From Lactobacillus agrestimuris (GTDB lineage Bacteria; Bacillota; Bacilli; Lactobacillales; Lactobacillaceae), in contig NZ_CALPCQ010000001.1 in assembly GCF_943193025.1 (NCBI RefSeq), forward strand, positions 1-64,000: a stretch of DNA of 64,000 bases, in the 5' to 3' direction. Below are positions 21,679 through 31,669 of this stretch, piece after piece. Below the pieces are notes generated by a model, which was not told the DNA's origin, made no database searches, and worked only from the letters and a program-made list of their open reading frames with translations. Position 1 is the stretch's first letter. Each line of letters starts with the position of its first letter. The position numbers and the translations under genes were made by a program.

Positions 21679-24060
21679 TTATTTTTGATAAAACTTAATT
21701 TCAGTCGCTGCAAGATCAACTGTATAAGTTTCATCTTCGAGTGGCCTCTTAGTCATGCCTTGGTCAGTTGAATAAATAATTAAGGCTAATTTTGAACCAA
21801 CAGGCATTGTGTAATATGTTGGTTGAAGTTTGAAACTTAGATCGACAAATTGATCTGCTTCGATTTTACTTGGCTTTTTCAGATCTTCAAAGTTTTGTAG
21901 ATTCATATGTGCTTTGGTAATCAGTTTTGCGTGAGTCAATTTGTCTGGAACAAATTCTTGTAGTGTATCAGTTCCAAAACGATATCCAAGTTCTTGACCA
22001 TTTCTCATTAAGAATTTTGGAGTAGGGGTAAGCCGTTTACGATCTGCAAGTTCTACTAACGCTACTGATAATTGACCCTTAGGAAGTGAACCACTTACTC
22101 TCACTTTAACTTCGGGTCTGCCAACAATTGTGGTTGGATGAATAAATTCACTGGTAGTGTAACGTAAACTTGCCTTGGCCCATTTTTGATCACCACAAAT
22201 GAATTTATATTGCCAATCTTCTTCAGAGATTTTTGCTTTTTTAAATTCTTTACCACCATGATCAACGAAACTTTGCTTTTCTTTACCGTTTCCATCTTTA
22301 TGTAATTCATGGTCGTCTGTTGGATAGTAGGTAACTGCTTGTCCTAAGTCATCTGACCAGTCTTTTTCTTCATGCCATTTATCTGCATATAGATTGTCTT
22401 GAATCATTGCAGTTGGCCATTGTTCATATGCATTGTTTTCTACACCAAGTAATTCATGAACAAACCAAAGATTCATTAAATCGGTAAAGTCGATTGAAAC
22501 AAAGTTATTCATATTGTAGTGAGGTCCTTGATGAAGGAAAAGGTGATGCTTAATTGGTAAGTTCTTAACTTTCTGCCAAATCTTGTAAACATTCTTAGGC
22601 TTTACATTCCAATCGTTTAGACCATGAACGCTGATCCATGAACATTTGATTCCGTTAGTGTGGTGACGGTAGTTTCTGGCTTCCCAATAATCAGAATATT
22701 GTCCAGTTGTCCGATCTTCCTTTGTGAAAAGATCTTTTTGCATTGCGTCATATTTTGGTTTGATTTTAAGATATGATCCTGCATCCCATAAGTTTGACTG
22801 ACAAGTTTCTGCTAATAGATCTAAATCTTCTCCCTGACAAGCTTCAGGAGCAATTACCAGTCCATGTTCACGATAATAGTCATACCAAGAAGAAATTGCG
22901 GCTTCAGAAACTACAGTTTTAAGGCCGGCCACGCCAGTGGTTGCAACGGCAATTTGTAAAGTTCCCAAGTAGGATCTACCAGTCATACCAATGTTTCCGT
23001 TACACCAAGAAGCCTTAGTTTCATGTTTACGAGTACGATCAGTATAAGCAATTCGATCACCGTGAAGCCATTCGATAACTTCTTTTGCTGATTCAGTTTC
23101 TTCAGGTGCTCCAGTAATTCTAAGCCCATCACTTCCACGTGTTCCGATTCCGCCAGCAAAGACACTTGCAAATCCACGTGCCAAAAGGTATTCATTTAAA
23201 GGATATGAAGATTTGTGAACAGCTTCTTCAGTTGAAGGGCGATCTTCATTTCCAGGTTTTTGAGCCTTAACTTCAGGACTTGCTACATATTTAGGATCAG
23301 TCCATTTAGTGGCATCAGTCAAGTTTTCGTCAACATTATGGTTTCGTTTTTCATTTGCAATAATACCACCGAAGTAAGGACTAGCAGTATATAAAGCTGG
23401 GACTTTTAAGCCGTTATTACTTTCAACTGGGCGAAAGACAGTAACTTGGATTAAATCACTTTGACCATCTTGATCAGTATCAAGATCTGTTTCCACATAA
23501 ACAACTTCGCGGATGACCTTTTCGGTATTAAATACGGGGAGTGCTTTTCCATTGAAATACATAAATTGATTTTGACCCCAGAATTGAGTGAAATAGCCCT
23601 TAGAGGCCATTACATCAATCAATAGTTGACCGTTCTTAGTTCGAGTATTAAGAAGACGATAAAATGCAGAAATTAATCTTCGGATATCATTAATGTCCTT
23701 TACTACAGGAAGGGCATTCTTTTCCATAAAGCCAGTTGGATTATCAAGTTGGTAGTCGTAATGTACATGATAACCAATTAATTGCAAGGCAACATTATAG
23801 AATTGGTTAGTTCCAATACTTTCAGGCTTTTTCGCCAAAAATTCTGTAAAAGTTTCTTGATCAGAAACCGCAAATTCACTGAGTTTAGCAGTTTTTGCTT
23901 CGTCACTTTTAGCTTCTGCAATAACATTTTTTACTAATTTTCCAAGTAGATCATAAAAGGTCCAATCTTGGAAGTTCTGTGGTAAAAAATTGATACTTCT
24001 TAATTCTTTGACTTTTTGATCAAAATCGGTCTGAACATAAGCATATTGATTATATTTCAT
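21679..24060 (-). CDS. pepX: Xaa-Pro dipeptidyl-peptidase
   Basis: A 793-residue serine peptidase (family S15) that removes X-Pro dipeptides from casein-type and other proline-rich peptides in the cytosol. The nucleophile Ser363 lies in [12 protein letters not shown], the family's GxSYxG motif. The N-terminal lactic-acid-bacteria helical domain and the C-terminal jelly-roll region (about 560-793) are both present, and the length is typical of lactobacillus PepX. It complements the Opp peptide uptake system encoded at 55.9-63.8 kb. The ATG is followed by [10 protein letters not shown], and GGAGT lies upstream on the minus strand. Confidence 0.97.
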   Translation of the reverse strand: MKYNQYAYVQTDFDQKVKELRSINFLPQNFQDWTFYDLLGKLVKNVIAEAKSDEAKTAKLSEFAVSDQETFTEFLAKKPESIGTNQFYNVALQLIGYHVHYDYQLDNPTGFMEKNALPVVKDINDIRRLISAFYRLLNTRTKNGQLLIDVMASKGYFTQFWGQNQFMYFNGKALPVFNTEKVIREVVYVETDLDTDQDGQSDLIQVTVFRPVESNNGLKVPALYTASPYFGGIIANEKRNHNVDENLTDATKWTDPKYVASPEVKAQKPGNEDRPSTEEAVHKSSYPLNEYLLARGFASVFAGGIGTRGSDGLRITGAPEETESAKEVIEWLHGDRIAYTDRTRKHETKASWCNGNIGMTGRSYLGTLQIAVATTGVAGLKTVVSEAAISSWYDYYREHGLVIAPEACQGEDLDLLAETCQSNLWDAGSYLKIKPKYDAMQKDLFTKEDRTTGQYSDYWEARNYRHHTNGIKCSWISVHGLNDWNVKPKNVYKIWQKVKNLPIKHHLFLHQGPHYNMNNFVSIDFTDLMNLWFVHELLGVENNAYEQWPTAMIQDNLYADKWHEEKDWSDDLGQAVTYYPTDDHELHKDGNGKEKQSFVDHGGKEFKKAKISEEDWQYKFICGDQKWAKASLRYTTSEFIHPTTIVGRPEVKVRVSGSLPKGQLSVALVELADRKRLTPTPKFLMRNGQELGYRFGTDTLQEFVPDKLTHAKLITKAHMNLQNFEDLKKPSKIEADQFVDLSFKLQPTYYTMPVGSKLALIIYSTDQGMTKRPLEDETYTVDLAATEIKFYQK

Positions 24061-24165
24061 GTCTACACTCCTTATTAATAAAATTTTAATTGTCTTTAGT
24101 TTACTAGTTTTCGAGGCATTAGGAAATAGTGAACAAGTGATATTTAATTAATTTGCTTTAATCGT

Positions 24166-24522
24166 TTATAACCAGGTTTCTTCATAGACATTTTCTTTAA
24201 AACCGCAGGTTAGTTTATTGCCTTCAACTACGAGTGGCCGCTTAATTAATTTTCCATCTTTTGACATTAAATCCGCTGCTTCTTCAATTGTCATAGTAGG
24301 AATTTTATCCTTGAGTTTTTGCTCGCGGTAGTGTTGACCACTTGTATTGAAAAAATATTTAAGACCGCGATCTTGGTGAGCGGTTATCCATTTGATGAGT
24401 TCATCCTTTTTAGGTGGAAGTTCAACTAAATCTTGAAAATCATACTTGACGTTATGATCATCCAACCATTTTTGAGCTTTTTTAGAAGTAGAGCAGCGTT
24501 TGTATCCATAAAATTTAATCAT
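24166..24522 (-). CDS. Spx/ArsC-family thioredoxin-fold protein
   Basis: A 118-residue protein of the ArsC/Spx/YffB family. The N-terminal motif YKRCSTSKKAQKWL has a single active Cys10 (CSTS) rather than the CxxC of true Spx regulators. The conserved IKRPLVV motif is near residue 93. The length agrees with Spx-like proteins. It may be a thiol-dependent reductase or an RNA-polymerase-binding paralogue of Spx; sequence alone does not decide. It is a single gene, with GGAAA upstream of the ATG on the minus strand. Confidence 0.85.
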   Translation of the reverse strand: MIKFYGYKRCSTSKKAQKWLDDHNVKYDFQDLVELPPKKDELIKWITAHQDRGLKYFFNTSGQHYREQKLKDKIPTMTIEEAADLMSKDGKLIKRPLVVEGNKLTCGFKENVYEETWL

Positions 24523-24672
24523 GTTGATTTCCTTTCGAGTTTTTTGATTCTGTTTTACTACCTATATTTTAAACGATTCAAAAATTAATTTAAGAAAAAT
24601 AAATTTTTACTTGCTTTTTCTTTGGAGATTCCATATAATAATTTATGTTCTGTTAAGGATACAAACATACAT

Positions 24673-24746
24673 GGTCTGGTAGCTCAGCTGGATAGAGCAA
24701 CAGTCTTCTAAACTGTGGGTCGTGGGTTCGAATCTCACCCGGATCA
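24673..24746 (+). tRNA. tRNA-Arg (anticodon UCU)
   Basis: A 74-nt cloverleaf: acceptor GGTCTGG / CCGGATC with two G-U pairs, D-arm GCTC...GAGC, anticodon stem ACAGT / ACTGT with loop CTTCTAA (anticodon TCT, reading AGA), five-base variable loop, T-arm GTGGG / CTCAC with TTCGAAT. Discriminator A; the CCA is not encoded. AGA is a common arginine codon in this genome. Confidence 0.95.
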
Positions 24747-24760
24747 TTATTTTTACTTTT

Positions 24761-24788
24761 AGCAAGGTTTAATCACCTTGCTTTTTTT
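24761..24788 (+). terminator. terminator of the tRNA gene
   Basis: AGCAAGGT and ACCTTGCT form an 8-bp stem followed by seven T. Confidence 0.88.
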
Positions 24789-24910
24789 GTGTAAAAATTT
24801 ATGACTACTGAATCTTTTTAATAATCCTAGTAATTTAATTACAAAGTCTGCTATAATTTAAAATAATAATTTATGTTATTTAATAGAAATAAATTTTGAA
24901 GGTGTTAAAT

Positions 24911-26395
24911 ATGCAATATTTCTTATCAACGCGACAAGATGTTAATACTTCAGCTATTGAGCTAGGACAAGTTAAGCGACTTAGAATATTTGATTCACTA
25001 GGAGTTGATAGTAAGATAATTGAACTTGAGAAAAATGACTTTAGTGCAGAAACTCAAAATAAATTAAAAATTCAAGGAAAAGTTATTAATATCTTTCATT
25101 ATTTCCAAGGGTTAGATAATATTGAAAAGCTTGATACTAACTTGGTTTTAAAGAATATTCTAGAAAAGGATAATTTAATTAGAAAGGGCAATATTGCTTA
25201 TTCTGGAGATAAGCCGGTTATTAATGCTCATTTATATGGAAATAGAATCTATTATGTTGATTACTTGGATCAGTATGGTTTTACTGTAAAAAGAGAATTT
25301 TTTGTCAACAATCATTTGGATTATACAGAATATTTTGATGATCAGGCCCATTTGATGATGAGAGTCTTTTCTAATAAAGAAAATATTCCAATCATTTATG
25401 AGTACTTTTGTGTAAGCAATGAAAATCAACCTCTCTTAACAATGATCGAATTGCGTAAAAGTGCTACAGAATCAATAAGATTTAATAATAACTCAGATTT
25501 TCAAGCATATTTTTTAGATGAAATTGCTAGAAGAGATGATCAAGCAGTCTTTTATTGCGATCGTAGTAGTGAAATTTTACCTGCTTTTGAAAAAATGAAG
25601 TATCGATTACCGATTTATGTCATGCTCCATTCTGCTTTAACACCTTCGGGCAACATAAATGATGAAATTTATGCAGTTTATAAGCCGATTACAAAGTTAT
25701 ATGAAGAAGGAAAAATAAAAGGCGTGATTTCATCAACTCAGGAAGAAGCAAAAGATGTAAAAAGGGCTTTAGAGGTAGAAAATTCTTATGCAATTCCAGT
25801 TACGTCAATTGAAGAAGTAGCCAAAGTTACTTTTACTAGTCGCGTTCCAGGGAAAATAATTGCTGTTGCAAGAGTAGATGCGATTAAGCAACTTGATCAT
25901 CTGTTTAATGCAGTTATCCAGCTTCATAAAAAGTACCCAGAGCTTGATCTTTCTATATATGGTAATGTAACTGATCAAAAAGAAAATAAAAAATTAAAGC
26001 AAATTGTAGCAGATAATCAAGCAGAGAACTTTATTCATTTTGTAGGTTTTGTTCAAAATCTAGACGAAGCTTATAATTCTGCTCAATTAGAAGTTCTCAC
26101 TAGTAAAAGTGAGGGATTTGCAATGGCAATACTAGAGGCCCAAGCTCATGGATGTCTTGTAGTAAGCTATGATATTAATTATGGACCTGCCGACATTATT
26201 AAAAATAATTATAGTGGTCGTTTAATTCCGGCCAATGATCAAGAAAAATTGAAGAATACAATTGAAGAACTGATGACAAATCCTAAGTTGTTAGCGAGTT
26301 ATTCTGAAGGCGCATATGAGAATTCGAAAAGATTTGATATGGACCATTTAAGAAATAGATGGTTAGAATTTTTAAAGACTGAAAAGCTTGTTTAA
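24911..26395 (+). CDS. family 4 glycosyltransferase, TarM/TagE/GtfA-like
   Basis: A 494-residue cytosolic glycosyltransferase. The first 190 residues resemble the beta-rich N-terminal domain of TarM/GtfA-type enzymes. The GT-B part contains IIAVARVDAIKQLDHL and the donor-site motif SKSEGFAMAILEAQAHGCLVV with the conserved E-x7-E. Such enzymes add sugars to wall teichoic acid or to serine-rich surface proteins. No substrate genes are adjacent, so the acceptor is open. The ATG at 24911 is chosen because GAAGG (24898-24902) fits it; an in-frame TTG at 24896 has none. TATAAT at 24852-24857 is a likely -10 box. Confidence 0.82.
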   Translation: MQYFLSTRQDVNTSAIELGQVKRLRIFDSLGVDSKIIELEKNDFSAETQNKLKIQGKVINIFHYFQGLDNIEKLDTNLVLKNILEKDNLIRKGNIAYSGDKPVINAHLYGNRIYYVDYLDQYGFTVKREFFVNNHLDYTEYFDDQAHLMMRVFSNKENIPIIYEYFCVSNENQPLLTMIELRKSATESIRFNNNSDFQAYFLDEIARRDDQAVFYCDRSSEILPAFEKMKYRLPIYVMLHSALTPSGNINDEIYAVYKPITKLYEEGKIKGVISSTQEEAKDVKRALEVENSYAIPVTSIEEVAKVTFTSRVPGKIIAVARVDAIKQLDHLFNAVIQLHKKYPELDLSIYGNVTDQKENKKLKQIVADNQAENFIHFVGFVQNLDEAYNSAQLEVLTSKSEGFAMAILEAQAHGCLVVSYDINYGPADIIKNNYSGRLIPANDQEKLKNTIEELMTNPKLLASYSEGAYENSKRFDMDHLRNRWLEFLKTEKLV

Positions 26396-26445
26396 ATTTC
26401 TAAAATTAGGTAATATTTTTACTAATAAAATGTAAGGGTAAAAAT

Positions 26446-27048
26446 ATGAAAAGAAAAGAAACTACACAATTAACTATCACTGCGATTTTTGTGGCAATTT
26501 TAATTTTGCAATCGTTTGTTCCTAATTTAGGTTACGTTAGAATAATTCCGGCCTTACCAGCAATTACATTAGTACCATTAACAATTGCTATTTATGGATC
26601 AATTATGGGACCAAAAGCCGGATTGTTATTTGGACTTTTTTGGGGAATTACTCGCCTAATTCGAGCCTATACTCAACCATTAGATTTGATTAGTTTGACT
26701 TTATTTCAAAACCCAATCATCACGCTAGTGCCAAGCATTGTAGCTGGATGGTTGCCTGGTCTAATTAGTAGTAAAGCTGGATCTAGCAAATTACGCTATA
26801 TTTTTGGCGGGGCAGCGACTTCACTTGCAAATACAATCTTAGTAATTACTTTGGCGAGTCTTTTATTTATGAATCATTCTGCTGATTTATTGAAATACTT
26901 TGGAAATACCTCATCAAGTAGTTCAATTTTTGTAGTTCTAATTAGCGCATTAGGAATAAATGGCATAGTCGAAGCGATTTTTACGGCAACTTTGACACCG
27001 ATTATTGTTATCCCTCTTCAAAAAGCAATGAGTAGGCTACGGATATAG
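26446..27048 (+). CDS. ECF transporter S-component
   Basis: A 200-residue membrane protein with about six helices. The N-terminal pattern TTQLTITAIFVAILILQSFVP and the segment PLTIAIYGSIMGPKAGLLFG are typical of substrate-binding S-components of energy-coupling-factor vitamin transporters. The shared EcfAAT module is not encoded here. The substrate cannot be told from sequence; the pantothenate- or folate-type groups are possibilities. It appears to be monocistronic. Confidence 0.75.
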   Translation: MKRKETTQLTITAIFVAILILQSFVPNLGYVRIIPALPAITLVPLTIAIYGSIMGPKAGLLFGLFWGITRLIRAYTQPLDLISLTLFQNPIITLVPSIVAGWLPGLISSKAGSSKLRYIFGGAATSLANTILVITLASLLFMNHSADLLKYFGNTSSSSSIFVVLISALGINGIVEAIFTATLTPIIVIPLQKAMSRLRI

Positions 27049-27091
27049 ATGGTAAAATTAAGTTAAGAAGTTAATTTATGGAGGGAAAATT

Positions 27092-27271
27092 ATGCCATTT
27101 GTACATATTGAATTAATTAAAGGTAGAAGTGATGAACAATTAACTAAGTTAATGAAGGACGTAACTGAGGCAGTTCATCAAGATACTGGTGCTCCAAAGG
27201 AACATATTCATGTGATTATTAACGAACTTGATAAACATACATATGGGAATAATGGTGAATGGAAGGCATAG
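27092..27271 (+). CDS. 4-oxalocrotonate tautomerase family protein
   Basis: A 59-residue protein with the tautomerase hallmarks: Pro directly after the initiator Met (the catalytic Pro1 once Met is removed), [11 protein letters not shown] with the conserved Arg at position 11 of the mature protein, and the [15 protein letters not shown] strand. Such proteins form hexamers of small subunits. The natural substrate in lactobacilli is unknown. GGAGGG lies before the ATG and a terminator follows. Confidence 0.88.
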   Translation: MPFVHIELIKGRSDEQLTKLMKDVTEAVHQDTGAPKEHIHVIINELDKHTYGNNGEWKA

Positions 27272-27283
27272 ATGTCTTCGAAG

Positions 27284-27310
27284 AGATCTCCAAACGGAGA
27301 TCTTTTTTAA
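27284..27310 (+). terminator. terminator after the tautomerase gene
   Basis: AGATCTCC and GGAGATCT form an 8-bp stem around AAAC, followed by a T-run. Confidence 0.88.
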
Positions 27311-27373
27311 TTACAAAAAGGTAAGTAGTAAAATAATATTCAGATAAATTTTAAAGAAAAAGTGGTGATATCA

Positions 27374-28717
27374 ATGTTTGATTATCGAAATAATTTAAAA
27401 AGAATTCTTCAAAAAACAGCTGGGGATGATAAAAGTTTAAAAAATGGCCTATCTGCAATTAAGGCAGTAATTGCGATGACTGGCGAAGATGATAATTCAA
27501 ATTCGTCTATTAAGAAGACTGCTAGAGTAGAGAACTCAGAAATTAAGACATCGAATAAAGAATTAAAAAGATTACTAACATCATTAACTAAATTGATCGA
27601 AAGTCCTGGAGATAAAAAAGCTAAAGAAAATGCTATTTCAGCAATTCATCGTCTGACCTTTGAACCAGGAGTTGGAAAAAATTATGGGGTGGAACTTGGA
27701 AAGCTTGATCAAGCAATTCAAAAATCGGCTACAACCAAGGACACAATTAATTCCAAAATTTTTCAGGATGCAATCAAGGCACCTGAACCGAAAAAGCGAG
27801 ATTATCGTAAAGGTAGACGTTATACAGTAATTAGATTAGTCTCAGGAGCTGATTTGATCAATGACAATGGTGAAACAGTTTATACAGTAACTGAATCGCA
27901 AATTCACTCTTTAAATTTAAAAAGTGGAGATGTCGTAGAAGCTTTGGAAGATAAGTCTAGTTCAGTTAATGAAGCAGAAATTCTACGGGTTGTAGGTTTT
28001 AAGAAGTTGAGAAATCGCGATTTTGATCAAATTGAAGATTTCAAGTATGCCGTAGTTCAAGGCGGTCCAGCTGGTTATTCAGTCTCAAGAAACATTCGCG
28101 GAGAAAAATTGAAGATTCGCGGTAAAGCTGTAACAGTTTTTGTTGATCCTAGTTATTATCAAGGTGAGAATATTCATTTAGAAGATGGTGCAATTGTAGA
28201 TCTTGCATGGTATACCGGGGATGTTCGTTTAAAGAAAAATCCGTCAGATGCTGTTCAAATTAGATGGATCTATCAATTAGAATCAGATAAACGTCCTGGT
28301 AATGTGAAAAAGAAAAAGACCAAATCGGGAGAAACTGCTGAAGAACTGGCCAAACTTGATATGGATTTACATTATCAAAGAGTTGGCATTGCAATTGGAG
28401 ATAATCAAAATGAAGCAATGCTAGAAGGAATCGTAACTCGCTATAATGGAATTCCGATTCCGATTAATGCCTTTGAAGGTAAGAAAAAGGTGATCGAAAA
28501 TCAAATTAAAGATTTAGATATTGTGATTTTGGTTACCGCTTTTGCAGCTCATGATTCAACTTGGAATATTCGTGAATTTGCAAGTAAATATGGTGCTAAA
28601 TTTGCTGTGAGTTCAAGTAAAGGTTACCAATCGTTTGAACGAGCTCTATATCGTGCAGAAATGGGTATGCCTGCTTATGAAGGTAATCAAAGCTTGGAAT
28701 ATAAAACTAAAAGTTAA
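27374..28717 (+). CDS. DUF2325 domain protein
   Basis: A 447-residue cytosolic protein. The N-terminal 130 residues are lysine-rich and helical. A basic linker (KKRDYRKGRRYTVIRL) leads to a beta-rich central domain (about 145-310). The last 110 residues match DUF2325: VGIAIGDNQNEAMLEGIVTR, a DIVILVTAFAAHDS strand, then KYGAKFAVSSSKGYQSFERA. DUF2325 proteins occur in many Firmicutes with no settled function. A nucleic-acid role is possible given the charge, but this is speculation. The ATG at 27374 follows GGTG closely. A GTG at 27362 is in frame. Confidence 0.75.
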   Translation: MFDYRNNLKRILQKTAGDDKSLKNGLSAIKAVIAMTGEDDNSNSSIKKTARVENSEIKTSNKELKRLLTSLTKLIESPGDKKAKENAISAIHRLTFEPGVGKNYGVELGKLDQAIQKSATTKDTINSKIFQDAIKAPEPKKRDYRKGRRYTVIRLVSGADLINDNGETVYTVTESQIHSLNLKSGDVVEALEDKSSSVNEAEILRVVGFKKLRNRDFDQIEDFKYAVVQGGPAGYSVSRNIRGEKLKIRGKAVTVFVDPSYYQGENIHLEDGAIVDLAWYTGDVRLKKNPSDAVQIRWIYQLESDKRPGNVKKKKTKSGETAEELAKLDMDLHYQRVGIAIGDNQNEAMLEGIVTRYNGIPIPINAFEGKKKVIENQIKDLDIVILVTAFAAHDSTWNIREFASKYGAKFAVSSSKGYQSFERALYRAEMGMPAYEGNQSLEYKTKS

Positions 28718-28811
28718 ATAATTTCTTATATTTTTATAGTATCCTTGTACTGGTATATAGATATTATGTAAAATAATGATAACGATATAAATTTTAAGAA
28801 GGGATGCGTAT

Positions 28812-29651
28812 ATGAAAAATAATTTAACTAATCATAAATGGGCACGTTGGCTTGTATTTTTAGCAGGCTTAGAAATCATTGCTGTATCAATTAACTTATT
28901 CTATGGGCCAATTAATATTGCTGCAGGTGGTTCTACTGGTATTTCTATCTTGGTTGATGCGGTATGGGGAATCAATCGTTCGATAACGGTTTTTGTTGTT
29001 AATATTTTAATGTTGATCTTAGCAGCGATTTTCTTAGGAAAGAAAACCACTAAAAACATCGCCTTAGGTAGTTTGGTTTTACCGATTTTAATGCAAATTA
29101 CCCCAAGCTTTAAGGCAACGGATAATGAGCTACTAGCCGTAATTTACGGTGGAGCTTTAATGGGACTAGGTGTTTCTCTTTTATATAGAGTTAATGCTTC
29201 AAGCGGTGGAACAACAATTCCTCCAATGATTTTAAAAAAATATTTCTATCTTAATCCAGCGGTGACCTTATTGATGATTGACATGGTTGTTATTTTCCTT
29301 AACATCTTCGTTGATGGTTGGAACGCCTTCTTTTTAGCAGCATTTTCACAATTAGTTACTGCGATTACCATGAATTATACAGAGACAGGATTTGATAAAA
29401 AATATCAGGTCAGAATTATGAGTAATGATAATCTTGACCAAATTAGAGGTATGTTGCAAGAAAACTATGGTGGGTTAACAATTTATGATGTTGTTGGCGG
29501 TTATAGTGACGATAAAAAGCAACAATTATTAATCGTAGTTGATACCAATGAATATGGTGCTTTGATTAGTTCGATCCATGAAATTGATCCAGATGCATTC
29601 ATTATTACTTCTACAGTTGGTAAAGTTCATGGTGGTCGCTGGGGAATTTAA
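28812..29651 (+). CDS. YitT family membrane protein
   Basis: A 279-residue protein with five or six membrane helices (YitT/DUF161 region, containing GPINIAAGGSTGISILV and the later NASSGGTTIPPMIL), followed by a cytosolic DUF2179 domain of about 85 residues (YQVRIMSNDNLDQIRGM onward). Function in the family is not established. AAGGGATG precedes the ATG. It is monocistronic as far as can be seen; the L21 leader follows. Confidence 0.88.
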   Translation: MKNNLTNHKWARWLVFLAGLEIIAVSINLFYGPINIAAGGSTGISILVDAVWGINRSITVFVVNILMLILAAIFLGKKTTKNIALGSLVLPILMQITPSFKATDNELLAVIYGGALMGLGVSLLYRVNASSGGTTIPPMILKKYFYLNPAVTLLMIDMVVIFLNIFVDGWNAFFLAAFSQLVTAITMNYTETGFDKKYQVRIMSNDNLDQIRGMLQENYGGLTIYDVVGGYSDDKKQQLLIVVDTNEYGALISSIHEIDPDAFIITSTVGKVHGGRWGI

Positions 29652-29689
29652 ATTTTCATTGAAAATTGTCTAGAATGGTAGTAAACTGT

Positions 29690-29795
29690 AGGAGTTGTAT
29701 TTGTGGAGACCTCCACATCTGCAACCGCACATTTCGAGGCTTGAAGTTCTTTTAAGGAAAAGGCGCCTCGATTGGCGAGTCTAAGTATTTTTTAC
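29690..29795 (+). ncRNA. ribosomal protein L21 leader
   Basis: The 5' UTR of rplU contains paired elements GGAGACCTCC, CGAGGCTTG and GGCGCCTCGATTGGCGAG just ahead of the start codon, matching the Firmicutes L21 leader arrangement known from comparative studies. It probably binds excess L21 and regulates rplU-rpmA. The exact ends are approximate. Confidence 0.75.
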
Positions 29796-29807
29796 GGAGG
29801 TGTACAA

Positions 29808-30119
29808 ATGTACGCAATTATTAAGACCGGTGGTAAGCAATACAAAGTTGCTGAAGGCGACAGCGTATTTGTGGAAAAGCTTGATGTAGAAGAAGGTAAG
29901 GAAGTTACCTTTGACCAAGTTATTCTTGTTTCAGACGGCAAGGATGTTAAGGTTGGTGCTCCTTTAGTAGATGGCGCTAAGGTTACTGCTAAAGTTGAAA
30001 AGCAAGGTAAGGAAAAGAAGGTTGTAACTTTCAAGTACAAGCCTAAGAAGCACTCACACAGTAAGTATGGTCACCGTCAACCTTATACTAAGGTTACAGT
30101 TGAAAAGATTGAAGCTTAA
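29808..30119 (+). CDS. rplU: 50S ribosomal protein L21
   Basis: A 103-residue ribosomal protein of the large subunit, binding 23S rRNA. It starts [14 protein letters not shown] and contains the signature [21 protein letters not shown]. The ATG at 29808 is set by GGAGG at 29796-29800; the frame is open further upstream, but that would cut into the leader. It is first in rplU-rpmA, with rpmA starting 18 bases later. The prp (ysxB) gene, usually found between the two in Firmicutes, is missing here. Confidence 0.97.
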   Translation: MYAIIKTGGKQYKVAEGDSVFVEKLDVEEGKEVTFDQVILVSDGKDVKVGAPLVDGAKVTAKVEKQGKEKKVVTFKYKPKKHSHSKYGHRQPYTKVTVEKIEA

Positions 30120-30137
30120 TTCAGAGGTGAAATGATT

Positions 30138-30428
30138 ATGAATATTTTAGGTTTGAAATTATTTGCCCACCACAAGGGGGGCGGTTCTACTGCCAACGGT
30201 CGTAACTCAGCTGGTCGTCGTTTAGGCGCTAAAGTTGGTGACGGTCAATCAATCCACGCAGGTTCAATTATTTACCGTCAACGTGGTACTAAGATTCACC
30301 CAGGCCAAAACGTAGGTCAAGGTGGAGATGACACTTTATTTGCTTTAGTAAATGGTGTTGTTAAGTTTGAACGTCTTGGTAAATTCAGAAAGCAAGTTTC
30401 TGTTATCCCAGCTGACGAAGCTAAGTAA
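30138..30428 (+). CDS. rpmA: 50S ribosomal protein L27 with cleavable N-terminal extension
   Basis: A 96-residue L27. The start reads [17 protein letters not shown]: nine extra residues end in LKLF before AHHKGG, the site cut by the Prp protease in Firmicutes so that the functional N-terminus reaches the peptidyl transferase centre. AGAGG (30123-30127) fits the ATG at 30138 better than the one at 30132. A terminator follows. Because the extension is retained, a Prp protease must be encoded elsewhere in the genome if processing works as in Staphylococcus. Confidence 0.96.
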   Translation: MNILGLKLFAHHKGGGSTANGRNSAGRRLGAKVGDGQSIHAGSIIYRQRGTKIHPGQNVGQGGDDTLFALVNGVVKFERLGKFRKQVSVIPADEAK

Positions 30429-30436
30429 GACCATTA

Positions 30437-30467
30437 AAGACAAGAAGCAAATTGCTTCTTGTCTTTT
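30437..30467 (+). terminator. terminator of rplU-rpmA
   Basis: AAGACAAGAAGCAA and TTGCTTCTTGTCTT pair almost perfectly and are followed by a T-run. Confidence 0.88.
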
Positions 30468-30498
30468 TTCATATTCAATTTGAAAAGAGGTAATGATA

Positions 30499-31608
30499 AT
30501 GAACAAAAAAGATGAACTATTAACGCTGCTTAATCGCCGAATTAAAAGTGTAACTGATTTAATTAAAGAAAAAAATGCGGATGCACTGATCATCTTTAAT
30601 CAATCAAATTATCGTTATCTTACTAATTTTACTGGGGAAGAAGCACAGTTAATTTTAACTGCTGAAGGGGATAGAATTCTCTTATCTGATTCAAGATTCG
30701 CTGATCAAATAAAAGCTCAAGCACCTGGTGAGTTAACAGTTATTATGAAGCATGGTAGTAATTATGATGAACTCACTAAGGCTTTGAAAAATGTTTCTGC
30801 CAAAAGAATTTTAGTTGAAGGTGAATTTATTTCTGCAATTGAATATCAAAAACTTAAGCAACTTAATCCAAATCTTGACTTTGAGATGAGTGAGGAATTG
30901 GTAGAGCGAGTTAGAAATATAAAGGATGAATTGGAATTAGATGCTTTGAAAAAGGCTATTAATATTTCAATGGAAAGCTTCAACGCAATTTTACCAATGA
31001 TTAAGGCAGGAGTAAGTGAACGAGCAGTTGGTGCAAAATTAGACTATCTATTTAAAGTAAACGGCGGAGATGGTCCAAGCTTTGATACTATTATTGCTTC
31101 AGGTGTTAGATCTGCATGGGCCCATGGTGTAGCTAGCGATAAATTAATCGAAGATGGTGACATGATTGTAATTGATTTTGGTGCTTTTTATAATGGATAT
31201 ACTGCTGATATCACCAGAACGATTTCTTTAGGTAAAGTTGATGCAGAAATGCATAAAATTTATAATATTGTTCATGAAGCACAAAGAAGAGGTATCGAGG
31301 CTGCTGTAGTTGGAAATACTGGTAAAGATGTCGATAAGGCAGCAAGGGACTATATCACTGAGCAAGGATATGGAAAATATTTTGGTCACGGAATTGGACA
31401 TGGTATTGGGTTAGAGCTTCATGAATTATGCCAACCGGCTTTACCCTTTGGCAAGCAAAGATTAATTAATAATATGGTACATACCGTTGAACCGGGGATT
31501 TATATTCCTGGAAAAGGCGGGGTTAGAATCGAAGATGATATTTTAGTTAATGATCAAGATCCGGTAACTTTATCAAATTTACCAAAAGATGAACTTCTTT
31601 CTCTGTAA
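30499..31608 (+). CDS. pepP: Xaa-Pro aminopeptidase (M24B metallopeptidase)
   Basis: A 369-residue cytosolic aminopeptidase with a creatinase-like N-terminal domain (to about 130) and a pita-bread catalytic domain. The metal ligands are visible: two Asp in DFGAFYNGYTADITRT, His in GHGIGHGIGLELHE, Glu in VEPGIYIPG and Glu in VRIEDDI. It removes N-terminal residues preceding proline and so complements PepX. The ATG at 30499 has AAGAGG 8 bases upstream; the ATG at 30493 is too close. It precedes efp, a common Firmicutes order. Confidence 0.93.
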   Translation: MNKKDELLTLLNRRIKSVTDLIKEKNADALIIFNQSNYRYLTNFTGEEAQLILTAEGDRILLSDSRFADQIKAQAPGELTVIMKHGSNYDELTKALKNVSAKRILVEGEFISAIEYQKLKQLNPNLDFEMSEELVERVRNIKDELELDALKKAINISMESFNAILPMIKAGVSERAVGAKLDYLFKVNGGDGPSFDTIIASGVRSAWAHGVASDKLIEDGDMIVIDFGAFYNGYTADITRTISLGKVDAEMHKIYNIVHEAQRRGIEAAVVGNTGKDVDKAARDYITEQGYGKYFGHGIGHGIGLELHELCQPALPFGKQRLINNMVHTVEPGIYIPGKGGVRIEDDILVNDQDPVTLSNLPKDELLSL

Positions 31609-31669
31609 AAATATAGCCAAACGGGCTTCAAATTGGTAACATAGATATTGTAGAAATGAGGGAACAAAT

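Noticed and set aside
24673-24746. tRNA gene as a phage or island attachment site
   Set aside because: No integrase is nearby and no repeat of the tRNA 3' end was noticed in the flanking sequence.
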